This document shows, one piece after another, positions 1 to 6,539 of a stretch of DNA of 7,474 bases (position 1 is its first letter; every line of letters begins with the position of its first letter). The position numbers and the translations under genes are program-made. The notes beneath the pieces were generated by a model. The model searched no databases. It was not told the origin of the DNA and saw only the letters and a list, made by a program, of their open reading frames with translations. Origin of the DNA: Gammaproteobacteria bacterium (GTDB taxonomy: Bacteria > Pseudomonadota > Gammaproteobacteria > Steroidobacterales > Steroidobacteraceae); the NCBI GenBank assembly GCA_030038645.1, contig JASHSR010000549.1:1-7474 (forward strand). Reading direction: 5' to 3'.

Positions 1-891
1 GCGCTCGCTTCGGGCGATGCGCGGCTCACGTTGCTCTCGACACCGCCGCTGCCGCCGGGCTGGAACGGGAAGGCTCACGCGTGCTGGATCGGCGCGGCTG
101 CGGCCGCCGCGGGCGGCGCCGATTGGCTGTGCTTCATCGACGCGGACATGCGCGCGCAGGGCGAGCTCGTGGCGAGCGCGGTCGAGGCCGCGACGGCGGG
201 CCGGATCGATCTGCTGTCGCTCGCGCCGCGGCACGAGCTCAAGAGCTTCGCCGAGCGGCTGATTCTCCCCTGCGGCCTGTATCTGCTCGGCTTCGCGCAG
301 GACCTGAGGCGCATCCAGGCGCCGGACAGCGGCGAGGTCGTCGCAACGGGGCAGTTCATGCTGCTCGCTCGCGACGCCTACGAGTCGGTCGGCGGGTTCG
401 CGGCGGTGCGCGGCGAGATCTGCGAGGACGTGGCGCTCGCGCGGCTGCTCAAGCGCCGAGGGTATCGTGTGCTGCTGCAAGACGGCAGCGAGATGCTCGC
501 GACGCGGATGTACACGGGCTGGGGCACGCTCTGGCCCGGCATCGCGAAGAACCTGATCGAGATGCTCGGCGGACCCGGCCGCACGCTTGCGACGGCGCTG
601 ATCGCCGTCGCGCTCGCCTGGGCCTCCGTGCTGATTCCGGCGCTCGACATCCTCGGCTGGGCGAGCGGGGCGGGCGGGGCGCGCGAGGTGAGCGCCGCGC
701 TTGTCCCGGCCCTCGCCGCGTCCTGCGCGGCCTTCGGGTTGCATCTGGCGGGCGCCGTGCACTTTCGCATCCCGCTCCTCTACGGCCTGCTCTTTCCCGT
801 CGGCTACACGGTAGGCGCGATTATTGCGCTCGACAGTGTGCGGTGGCGTCTCGCGGGACGCGTGCACTGGAAGGGTCGCGTGTACTCATGA
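1..891 (+). CDS. Family 2 glycosyltransferase, membrane-associated (5' truncated)
   Basis: This is the last 296 codons of a GT-A fold, family 2 glycosyltransferase; the reading frame is open to the window edge, so the start is missing. Counting from base 1, a PPGWNGK segment at residues 18-24 is typical of the HpnB/CrtQ-like branch. A DAD motif at 47-49 should bind metal and the sugar nucleotide. GQFML followed by the acidic EDVALARLLKRRG block (142-154) marks the acceptor side and catalytic base. Three hydrophobic segments at about 196-217, 231-251 and 258-279 predict membrane anchoring with the active domain in the cytoplasm. The tail WKGRVY is common in membrane GT2 enzymes. Relatives glycosylate lipids such as hopanoids, carotenoids or sphingoids. 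The acceptor here is unknown and I do not assign hpnB. The stop overlaps the next gene by 4 nt, which implies co-translation. Confidence 0.85.
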   Translation, partial: ALASGDARLTLLSTPPLPPGWNGKAHACWIGAAAAAAGGADWLCFIDADMRAQGELVASAVEAATAGRIDLLSLAPRHELKSFAERLILPCGLYLLGFAQDLRRIQAPDSGEVVATGQFMLLARDAYESVGGFAAVRGEICEDVALARLLKRRGYRVLLQDGSEMLATRMYTGWGTLWPGIAKNLIEMLGGPGRTLATALIAVALAWASVLIPALDILGWASGAGGAREVSAALVPALAASCAAFGLHLAGAVHFRIPLLYGLLFPVGYTVGAIIALDSVRWRLAGRVHWKGRVYS

Positions 892-2027
892 CGGCCGGGC
901 AGAGCAGTCCACGCGGTGGGCGCGGGGAACGCGACGAGCACGACGAAGCGCGCAGTGAGCGCGAGGCGCCGCAGGCGCAGCTGCCGGCGGCGCGGCGTGG
1001 CGCGCGCGGTCCGAGCGCCGCCGTCACGATCGTCGTCGTCGTGGCGGTGTTCCTGTACCTCGTGCGCCGCATTCTGCTGCCGTTCGTGGTCGCGGGGATC
1101 GTCGCCTACGTCTGCACGCCGCTCATCGACTGGCTCGCGGCGCGAGTGAGGCTGCCGCGCTGGGTGTTTGCCCTCGCCGTGGTGCTGGTGCTCATGGCGT
1201 TCGCCGCGCTCGTCGCGTGGCTCGGCGTGCCGGCGATGCTGCGCGAGACGGAGCGCGTCGCAGGCAACCTGCGCGGAACGGTGCAGGGGTTCGTGCAGGC
1301 GCTGATCGGCAAGCGCACCCTCACGCTGATGGGCGAGCCGATCAACGCGGCGAGCCTCGCGACGTACACCGTGAGCGGGCTGCGCGCCTGGCTCGGGCAG
1401 GACGCCCGGATCGCCTACGTTGCGGCGTTCGGCGTCGCGAGCTTCTTCGGAGTCATTCTGCTATGGGCGCTGCTCGGCTATTTTCTGATCGATGCGCACC
1501 GGGTCGCGCGGGGTCTGCTGTGGCTCGTCCCGCCGGCGCGCCGGCCCTTCGTCCTGCAGGTCTGGCGCGAGCTCGATCCGCTGCTGCGGCGTTATTTCAT
1601 CGGCGTCGCGCTCGTCGTCGTCTATGCCTCGATCGTCGCCTACATCGGCCTCGGCCTCGTCCTGGGACTGCATCATGCGGTGTTCCTCGCGATGCTGACG
1701 GGACTGCTCGAGGTGATTCCGATCGTCGGTCCCGCCGCGGCCGCGATCATCGCGGGACTCGTCGCCGTGCGCTACGCGGTGAGCGCTTGGGACATCCTCG
1801 CGTACATCGCTTACGCGGCCGCGCTGCGGATTTCGATCGATCAGTTCTTCGGGCCGATCGTGCTCGGGCGCGCGGCGCGGGTGCGGCCGGTCGTCGTGAT
1901 CTTTTGCTTTTTGACCGGCGGAATCCTGTTCGGCGTCGTGGGCGTGATCTTAGCGGTGCCCGTCGCGCTCACCGTCAAGGTCGTACTTGCGAACCTGTAC
2001 GGCGAGCCGCACACTGAGCCCGGTTGA
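888..2027 (+). CDS. AI-2E family transporter (PerM/YdiK-like membrane protein)
   Basis: This encodes a 379-residue inner-membrane protein of the AI-2E/PerM (UPF0118) family, normal length for the family. The ATG sits in an ATGA overlap with the upstream stop, and a GGAAGGG purine run lies 12 nt upstream. Residues 1-42 are hydrophilic, rich in Arg, Glu and Gly, and probably disordered in the cytoplasm. Hydrophobic segments follow at about 45-59, 63-78, 92-113, 176-201, 236-263, 265-295, 301-314 and 335-370, with an amphipathic region at about 115-172 between the N-terminal and central helices. EVIPIVGP (275-282) and the C-terminal GGILFGVVGVILAVPVA stretch are family signatures. Some members export autoinducer-2 and others are Na+/H+ antiporters or have no known role, so the substrate is open. 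Its place between glycosyltransferase genes suggests a link to envelope synthesis. A longer open frame upstream (from about base 81) lies inside the GT2 gene and is not the start. Confidence 0.9.
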   Translation: MTAGQSSPRGGRGERDEHDEARSEREAPQAQLPAARRGARGPSAAVTIVVVVAVFLYLVRRILLPFVVAGIVAYVCTPLIDWLAARVRLPRWVFALAVVLVLMAFAALVAWLGVPAMLRETERVAGNLRGTVQGFVQALIGKRTLTLMGEPINAASLATYTVSGLRAWLGQDARIAYVAAFGVASFFGVILLWALLGYFLIDAHRVARGLLWLVPPARRPFVLQVWRELDPLLRRYFIGVALVVVYASIVAYIGLGLVLGLHHAVFLAMLTGLLEVIPIVGPAAAAIIAGLVAVRYAVSAWDILAYIAYAAALRISIDQFFGPIVLGRAARVRPVVVIFCFLTGGILFGVVGVILAVPVALTVKVVLANLYGEPHTEPG

Positions 2028-2061
2028 TATCCCCGCACGCGGTTGCCAGCAGTGTTCGCCC

Positions 2062-2065
2062 GGAG
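2062..2065 (+). promoter_or_regulatory. Shine-Dalgarno site deciding a TTG start
   Basis: GGAG ends 8 nt before the TTG at 2074. It supports that TTG as the start of the following gene over the farther TTG at 1987, which lies inside the AI-2E gene. The family-like part of the protein also begins only after 2074. Confidence 0.5.
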
Positions 2066-2073
2066 TTCCTGCA

Positions 2074-2697
2074 TTGTCCGTCGAGCTTTCTGAAAAGCGC
2101 GGTTCCGGACTCGCGTGGCTCGAGTATGCGGTTTTCAAGCTGGACAGCTGGCTGCGGCGGCGCCAGGGCATCTACGAGTACTCGACGGACGCCCGGTGCC
2201 TGTTTCGCATCGAGCTCGGCCGCGCGGACCAGGCCGTCACTCTGTCCGACGGCACGCAGGTTCGCTCCGGCGATCCCGTTCTGGTGCTGCATTTGTGGAA
2301 CGAGAACATTCCCGCGATGAGGCAGGAGGGGCCGACCGTCGCATGGGCGCGCCAAGTGAGCCGCGCCATCCACACCTCGCTGCGCGAGCTCGCGCGCTAC
2401 CTTCAGCAGCAGTCGAGGCTCGACGACATCGTCGCGCTCTGTGGCGACATGCACCTCGGTAGCGCGAGACAGACCCGGCAGCTCGCTCACATCGTCGCCC
2501 GCTACGGATTCGAGGCCGTCGAGGACGGCAACGCGGGGCGGCGGCGCGGGGCGCTGCACCGGATCGGCAAGAGCATACTCATCGTCCTGCTCGTCGCCGC
2601 AACGAACCCCATCGCGCTCCGCAGCACCATCCTGCGCCGCTACCACCGGCGCGTCTTCCTCTCCCGCGCCACGCTCGAGCGACGTTACCGAAATTGA
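2074..2697 (+). CDS. Small YkoP-like domain protein, function unknown
   Basis: The gene encodes 207 residues from a TTG start chosen for its GGAG site 8 nt upstream. A farther TTG at 1987 would add 29 residues but overlaps the upstream gene. The part with family character runs from about residue 15 to 150. It has a predicted short helix with WLEYAVFKLDSWLRR, then a beta-rich stretch with LFRIELGR (43-50), LSDGTQVRSGDPVLVLHLWNE (57-77) and a helical region with WARQVSRAIHTSLRELARYL (91-110). The DG...GD..LHLWNE pattern resembles the YkoP-like domain, which in other bacteria lies near polysaccharide deacetylase and glycosyltransferase genes. I make this match from memory and hold it moderately. 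Residues about 165-181 are hydrophobic and could be a single membrane segment, followed by a very basic C-terminus. It starts 46 nt after the transporter gene and its stop overlaps the next start as TTGA, so it is part of the glycosyltransferase operon. No catalytic motif is evident. Confidence 0.75.
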   Translation: MSVELSEKRGSGLAWLEYAVFKLDSWLRRRQGIYEYSTDARCLFRIELGRADQAVTLSDGTQVRSGDPVLVLHLWNENIPAMRQEGPTVAWARQVSRAIHTSLRELARYLQQQSRLDDIVALCGDMHLGSARQTRQLAHIVARYGFEAVEDGNAGRRRGALHRIGKSILIVLLVAATNPIALRSTILRRYHRRVFLSRATLERRYRN

Positions 2698-3755
2698 GCG
2701 CGACCCTCCCGCTCTCGCAGCCGCCGCGCTCGATCGCGGTGCTGAAGCTCTCTGCGATCGGCGACATCTGCCACACGCTGCCCGTGATCCGCACGCTGCA
2801 GCGCGCGTGGCCGCAGGCCCGGTTCACCTGGATCATCGGCCGCGCGGAAGCCGCCCTCGCCGGCGGCATCAGCGACATCGAGTTCATCGTGCTCGACAAG
2901 CGCTCCGGCCCCGGCGCGCCTGCGGCGGCGCGCCGCGCGTTGAGCGCTCGGCGCTTCGATCTGCTGCTGCACATGCAGTTCGCCTGGCGCGCGAGCATGA
3001 TCGCGAGGCGCATCCGCGCGCCCGTGAAGCTCGGCTATGACCGTGAGCGGGCGCTCGACCTGCAGTGGCTGTTCACCACTCACCGCATCGAGCCCGCCTC
3101 GCGCGAGCACGTCATGGACGGCCTGTTCGGCTTCGCGCGCCGTCTCGGCGTCCACGAGCGCGACTACCGCTGGGACATCCCGGTTCCGGAGAGCGCGCGC
3201 GAGCACGCCGCGCGGGCCATTCCCGACGGCAGTCCAACGCTGATCGTGAGTCCGTGCTCGAGCCATGCGGCGCGCAACTGGCGCCCGCAGTACTACGCGC
3301 AGGTGGCCGACTACGCCGCCCGGCGCTTGGGACTGCGCGTGCTGCTCTGCGGCGGTCCCTCGGCCCTCGAGCAGCGGATGGGCGTCGAGATCGCGCAGCT
3401 CATGCGTGAGCCCTGTGTCAATCTGATCGGGACCGACACGCTGATCCAGCTCTACGCGACGCTCGCGCGCGCGCAGGCGCTGTTGACGCCGGACTCGGGG
3501 CCCGCGCACATGGCGACCGCAGTCGGCGTCCCGGTGGTCGGGCTTTACGCTTGCACCAGCGCCGCGCGCAGCGGCCCTTATTTCAGCCGTGAATGGTGCG
3601 TCGACCGCTTCGACGCGGCCGCCCGCAAGTTCCTCGGCAAGAGCGCCGCGGAGCTCCCGTGGAGGACGAAGATCGAGCGGCCGGGCGTGATGGATCTCAT
3701 CCGCCCCGAGGATGCGATCGAGCGCCTGACGGCGCTCCTCGCGAGCCGATCCTAG
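2694..3755 (+). CDS. Family 9 glycosyltransferase, heptosyltransferase-like
   Basis: This encodes a 353-residue GT-B enzyme of family GT9, the family of the LPS heptosyltransferases WaaC and WaaF, close to their usual length. LSAIGDICHTLP (19-30) matches the WaaC-type N-terminal loop, whose Asp (here D24) acts as the catalytic base. A CSSHAARNW segment near residue 190 fits the start of the nucleotide-sugar domain. DSGPAHMA (267-274) is the hallmark GT9 donor-site motif, followed by VGLYACTSAARSGPY. The C-terminus has KIERPGVMDLI, which is common in this subfamily. The TTG start overlaps the upstream TGA by 4 nt and its ribosome site is weak, so translation is probably coupled. Expected role: transfer of a heptose or related sugar to a lipid-linked acceptor at the inner face of the cytoplasmic membrane. 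Without other LPS core genes in view I cannot say whether it is a core heptosyltransferase or a specialised relative. Confidence 0.92.
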   Translation: MSATLPLSQPPRSIAVLKLSAIGDICHTLPVIRTLQRAWPQARFTWIIGRAEAALAGGISDIEFIVLDKRSGPGAPAAARRALSARRFDLLLHMQFAWRASMIARRIRAPVKLGYDRERALDLQWLFTTHRIEPASREHVMDGLFGFARRLGVHERDYRWDIPVPESAREHAARAIPDGSPTLIVSPCSSHAARNWRPQYYAQVADYAARRLGLRVLLCGGPSALEQRMGVEIAQLMREPCVNLIGTDTLIQLYATLARAQALLTPDSGPAHMATAVGVPVVGLYACTSAARSGPYFSREWCVDRFDAAARKFLGKSAAELPWRTKIERPGVMDLIRPEDAIERLTALLASRS

Positions 3756-3797
3756 CGCCGCCGGTTGCGCGCGGGCCTCTCGGGGTGGGAAGCTATG

Positions 3798-3828
3798 CGC
3801 GCGGCCCGAACGAAATCCGGGCCGCGCG
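3798..3828 (+). terminator. Perfect 11-bp GC-rich inverted repeat, possible terminator
   Basis: The arms at 3798-3808 and 3818-3828 are exact reverse complements (CGCGCGGCCCG and CGGGCCGCGCG) with a 9-nt loop. The hairpin lies 42 nt after the GT9 stop and 51 nt before the next chosen start, so it could end the first operon. No run of T follows on either strand, so it is not a textbook intrinsic terminator. A pause site, a Rho-linked stop or a protein-binding palindrome remain possible. Confidence 0.45.
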
Positions 3829-3866
3829 GTCGAAGCAAGCGAACGCATGGAGCCCTTAGTCGATCC

Positions 3867-3872
3867 GGGGGG
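3867..3872 (+). promoter_or_regulatory. G-rich candidate ribosome binding site
   Basis: A GGGGGG run ends 7 nt before the GTG at 3880. It favours that GTG over the ATG at 3847, which has no purine-rich site in front of it. The match to the anti-Shine-Dalgarno sequence is only partial, so the choice is tentative. Confidence 0.35.
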
Positions 3873-3879
3873 TCGAGCC

Positions 3880-4281
3880 GTGGATTATCAAACTGCCGAG
3901 AATCAAGCCGTACAGCTTCAGAACCAAGCCAATCAGGTCGGCCAGGAGCTCAAGGCGCTCGCCGACAAGCTCCAGTCGAAAGTCACCGACCCTGCGGTCT
4001 CCCGGGATCTGATGCTCGATCTGCGCGAGGCGGTGCTCGCCATTCAGCAGCAGAATCAGTCCTCGCTCATGCTGATCCAGCAGATGGCGGAGTACATCCA
4101 CGTGCTCGAGAGCCACGTGAGCTCCATGCCTCAGCAGACCTTCCAAACCCGCGGCTGGTCCGCGCAGCCGTACTACGGCCGCACCGGCGGCTTCATGGGC
4201 AACGTGATGTCCGGCCTCGGCATGGGCGCCGGCTTCGGCCTCGCGAGCGATCTGGTCAGCAGCATTTTCAACGCGCTCTGA
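3880..4281 (+). CDS. Small Gln-rich helical protein with Gly-rich tail, unknown
   Basis: I do not recognise this 133-residue protein. Residues 3-35 (AENQAVQLQNQANQVGQELK and on) and about 42-80 (DLMLDLREAVLAIQQQNQ, then LMLIQQMAEYIHVLESHV) are strongly helical, Gln-rich and likely to form a coiled coil. A linker at 82-101 contains QTRGWSAQPYYG. The tail (103-133) is Gly/Met-rich and mildly hydrophobic (GGFMGNVMSGLGMGAGFG) and ends in DLVSSIFNAL. There is no signal peptide or cysteine. The GTG start is chosen for the G-rich site before it; an in-frame ATG at 3847 would add 11 residues. Its Gln content sets it apart from the Ala/Arg-rich neighbours. It ends 15 nt before the PQQ dehydrogenase start, so the two may be co-expressed. 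A scaffold, regulator or membrane-contacting partner is possible, but nothing identifies a function. Confidence 0.7.
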   Translation: MDYQTAENQAVQLQNQANQVGQELKALADKLQSKVTDPAVSRDLMLDLREAVLAIQQQNQSSLMLIQQMAEYIHVLESHVSSMPQQTFQTRGWSAQPYYGRTGGFMGNVMSGLGMGAGFGLASDLVSSIFNAL

Positions 4282-4296
4282 GCGCGCCGCTGCACC

Positions 4297-6471
4297 GTGA
4301 CCCGTAGAGAGGCTCTGGGGCTTGGCGCTCTGTTGTCTCTCGCGTTGGCGGGCTGCGAGCGCGGCAGCCCCCCGCCGGCCGCGTCGAGACCGCCGCCTCC
4401 CGCGGCCGCGGCCCAAAGCAATCCCGCCGATGTGAGTGCAGAGCGGCTGCTCCACGCCGCGTCGGAGCCCTCTCAATGGATGACCTACGGAGGGACGTAC
4501 GACGAGCAGCGCTATAGCAGCCTCGCGCAGATCAACCGCGGCAACGTCCGGCAGCTCGGGCTCGTCTGGTATGCGGGCTACGACACCAACCTGCAGCAGG
4601 AAGGCTCGCCGCTCTACATCGATGGCGTGATCTACGTCTCCACGGCGTGGAGCAAGGTCTACGCGTTCGACGCCCGCACCGGCAAGACGCTCTGGGAGTA
4701 CGACCCCAAGACGCCCGGGCAGTGGATCGTCAACGTCTGCTGCGGAATCGTCAATCGCGGCATCGCGGCCTGGGACGGCAAGATCTACGTCGGCACGCTC
4801 GACGGCCGGCTCGTCGCGATCGACGCCAAGACCGGCAAGGAGGCTTGGTCCACGCAGACGATCGACAAGAGCCAGCACTACTCGATCACCGGCGCGCCGC
4901 GCGTCGCGAACGGCAGGGTGCTGATCGGGGAGTCCGGCGGCGAGTTCGGCGTGCGCGGCTATCTCAGCGCCTACGACGCCGAGACCGGCAAGCTCGACTG
5001 GCGCTTCTACACCGTGCCCGGCAATCCGAAGGACGGCTTCGAGAACGACGCGATGAGGAGGGCCGCGAAGACCTGGAGCGGCGAGTGGTGGAAGCTCGGC
5101 GGCGGCGGCACCGTCTGGGACTCGATCGTCTACGACCCGGTGACGGACCTCGTCTACTTCGGCACCGGCAACGGCACGCCGTGGAACGCGCAGTACCGCG
5201 ACCCGAGGGGCTTGGACAACCTCTATCTCGCCTCCATCATCGCGGTGAAGGCCGAGACGGGCGAGTACGTCTGGCACTACCAGGAGACTCCGGCCGACAC
5301 CTGGGACTTCGACGCGGTGAGCCCGATGATGGTCGTGGACCTGACGCTCGATGGGAAGCGGCGCCACGTCATTCTGCAGCCTTCCAAGAACGGCCTGTTC
5401 TACGTGCTCGACGCCGCGACGGGAAAGCTCCTGCGCGCCGAGCCGTTCACCGAGGTCAACTGGACCACCGGCGTCGACATGGAGACCGGGCGCCCGCGGG
5501 TCGTCAACGCGGCGCGATACCTGCACGGCAAGGTCTTCGACGGCCTGCCCGGAGGCCAGGGCGCGCACGGCTGGCATCCGAACGCCTACAGCCCGCAGAC
5601 GGGACTCATCTACATCCCGACTCAGCACGCCTACTCCGTGTGGGTGACCGATCCGCACTACAAGCCGAGCATCGTGGGCTACAACCTCGGCATCAATTTT
5701 GGCGCGCAGTTCACCTACTACCGTACGCATCCCAAGGCCCCGCACGGGTTCGTCGGATACCTCGAAGCCTTCGATCCGGTGACCGGCAAGGTCGTCTGGC
5801 ATAGCGAGACCAATCAGGGGCCGACCGGCGGCGCGCTCGCGACGGCGGGCGGCCTCGTGTTCCAGGGCGGCGGCAGCTCCGATGAGCTCCGGGCCTACGA
5901 CGCGAGCACCGGCCAGAAGCTCTGGAGCGCGCAGGCGCAGACCGGCGTGCTCTCCGGTCCGATCACCTACGAGCTCGACGGCAAGCAGTACGTCGCGGTG
6001 AGCGTCGGAGGCAATCAGTTCGCCGGGTTCTACGCGCCCAATTACTCTCGCATGCTCGTGTTCGCGCTCGGGGGCCAGGCGAAGCTGCCGCCGCCGCGGC
6101 CCTACACGCCGCGCCCGCTCAATCCGCCTCCGGCGACCGCTCCGGCCAAGCTCGTCGATGCCGGCCGGGCGCGCTACTCGCAGTACTGTGCCGCCTGTCA
6201 CGGCGAGAACGGACAGACCCGCGGCGCGAGCTTCCCCGACCTCATGCGCACGCCGCTGCTCTACACACAGGACGGCTTCGATCAGGTCGTGCTGAAAGGC
6301 GTGCTCTCGGACAAGGGCATGGACTCGTTCGCCGCGGTGTTGAAGCCCGCCGACACGCAAGCGATCCGCGCGTTCATCATCGCGCGGGCGAACGAGCTGA
6401 AGAGGATGCCCCAGTTCGGGCCGGGCCCCGGAGTGGAGGGCTTGAGAGTGCGGGGCGGCAAAGGCGGCTGA
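4297..6471 (+). CDS. PQQ-dependent dehydrogenase with C-terminal cytochrome c domain
   Basis: This encodes a 724-residue quinohaemoprotein alcohol-dehydrogenase-type enzyme (type II architecture). It should oxidise an alcohol or similar substrate in the periplasm and pass electrons from PQQ to haem c. MTRREALGLG followed by LAGC (Cys20) predicts a lipoprotein signal with a Tat-like RR, then a Pro/Ala linker. The propeller spans about 45-600 with repeated AxDAxTGKxxW blade motifs. Expected active-site parts are present: vicinal Cys148-Cys149, metal ligand Glu216 in GGEFGVRGY, PQQ-stacking Trp274, metal ligand Asn292 in GTGN, catalytic Asp337 and Lys364 in PSKNG. Asp339, two residues after the catalytic Asp, is the position of the extra lanthanide ligand in XoxF-type enzymes. 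Haem c is bound at CAACH (631-635), with Met675 the likely axial ligand. The GTG start lacks a clear ribosome site, but it is the only start that gives the complete signal. Substrate unknown. Confidence 0.95.
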   Translation: MTRREALGLGALLSLALAGCERGSPPPAASRPPPPAAAAQSNPADVSAERLLHAASEPSQWMTYGGTYDEQRYSSLAQINRGNVRQLGLVWYAGYDTNLQQEGSPLYIDGVIYVSTAWSKVYAFDARTGKTLWEYDPKTPGQWIVNVCCGIVNRGIAAWDGKIYVGTLDGRLVAIDAKTGKEAWSTQTIDKSQHYSITGAPRVANGRVLIGESGGEFGVRGYLSAYDAETGKLDWRFYTVPGNPKDGFENDAMRRAAKTWSGEWWKLGGGGTVWDSIVYDPVTDLVYFGTGNGTPWNAQYRDPRGLDNLYLASIIAVKAETGEYVWHYQETPADTWDFDAVSPMMVVDLTLDGKRRHVILQPSKNGLFYVLDAATGKLLRAEPFTEVNWTTGVDMETGRPRVVNAARYLHGKVFDGLPGGQGAHGWHPNAYSPQTGLIYIPTQHAYSVWVTDPHYKPSIVGYNLGINFGAQFTYYRTHPKAPHGFVGYLEAFDPVTGKVVWHSETNQGPTGGALATAGGLVFQGGGSSDELRAYDASTGQKLWSAQAQTGVLSGPITYELDGKQYVAVSVGGNQFAGFYAPNYSRMLVFALGGQAKLPPPRPYTPRPLNPPPATAPAKLVDAGRARYSQYCAACHGENGQTRGASFPDLMRTPLLYTQDGFDQVVLKGVLSDKGMDSFAAVLKPADTQAIRAFIIARANELKRMPQFGPGPGVEGLRVRGGKGG

Positions 6472-6487
6472 GCCGCGTCGGCGCAAA

Positions 6488-6514
6488 GGGGCGGCAGCTC
6501 ATCGAGCCGCCACC
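6488..6514 (-). terminator. Hairpin between convergent genes, possible terminator
   Basis: Bases 6490-6495 pair with 6506-6511 (six G-C pairs), extended by 6488-6489 with 6513-6514 after a one-base bulge, around a 10-nt loop. Read on the - strand the stem is followed by a short TTT, which fits weak termination of the receptor gene 26 nt after its stop. The + strand side has no T run. It lies in the 68-nt gap between the converging dehydrogenase and receptor genes and may serve both. Confidence 0.35.
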
Positions 6515-6539
6515 CCGCGCAGGCGCGAGACGGGAGGCC

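Noticed and set aside
81..887. A 5' extension that would make the AI-2E family protein 648 residues long.
   Set aside because: The extension is an Arg/Gly-rich shadow of the GT2 gene. The ATG at 888, in an ATGA overlap, gives the normal family length.
1..891. Assignment of the GT2 gene as hopanoid hpnB.
   Set aside because: The PPGWNGK segment fits, but the acceptor-side motifs fit CrtQ-like enzymes equally well and no hopanoid gene is in view, so the specific name is not supported.
1975..2646. A 223-residue open frame on the - strand opposite the YkoP-like gene.
   Set aside because: The + strand protein has coherent domain-like sequence and operon spacing. The antisense frame overlaps it fully and has no recognisable features.
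2685..3848. A 387-residue open frame on the - strand across the GT9 gene.
   Set aside because: It is the antisense shadow of a clear GT9 enzyme and has no family motif or ribosome site.
3856..6486. An 876-residue open frame on the - strand covering the dehydrogenase gene and the small gene.
   Set aside because: It is antisense to well-supported genes. Its Arg/Ala/Val/Glu-rich, low-complexity composition is what GC-rich antisense frames produce, and it shows no recognisable domain.
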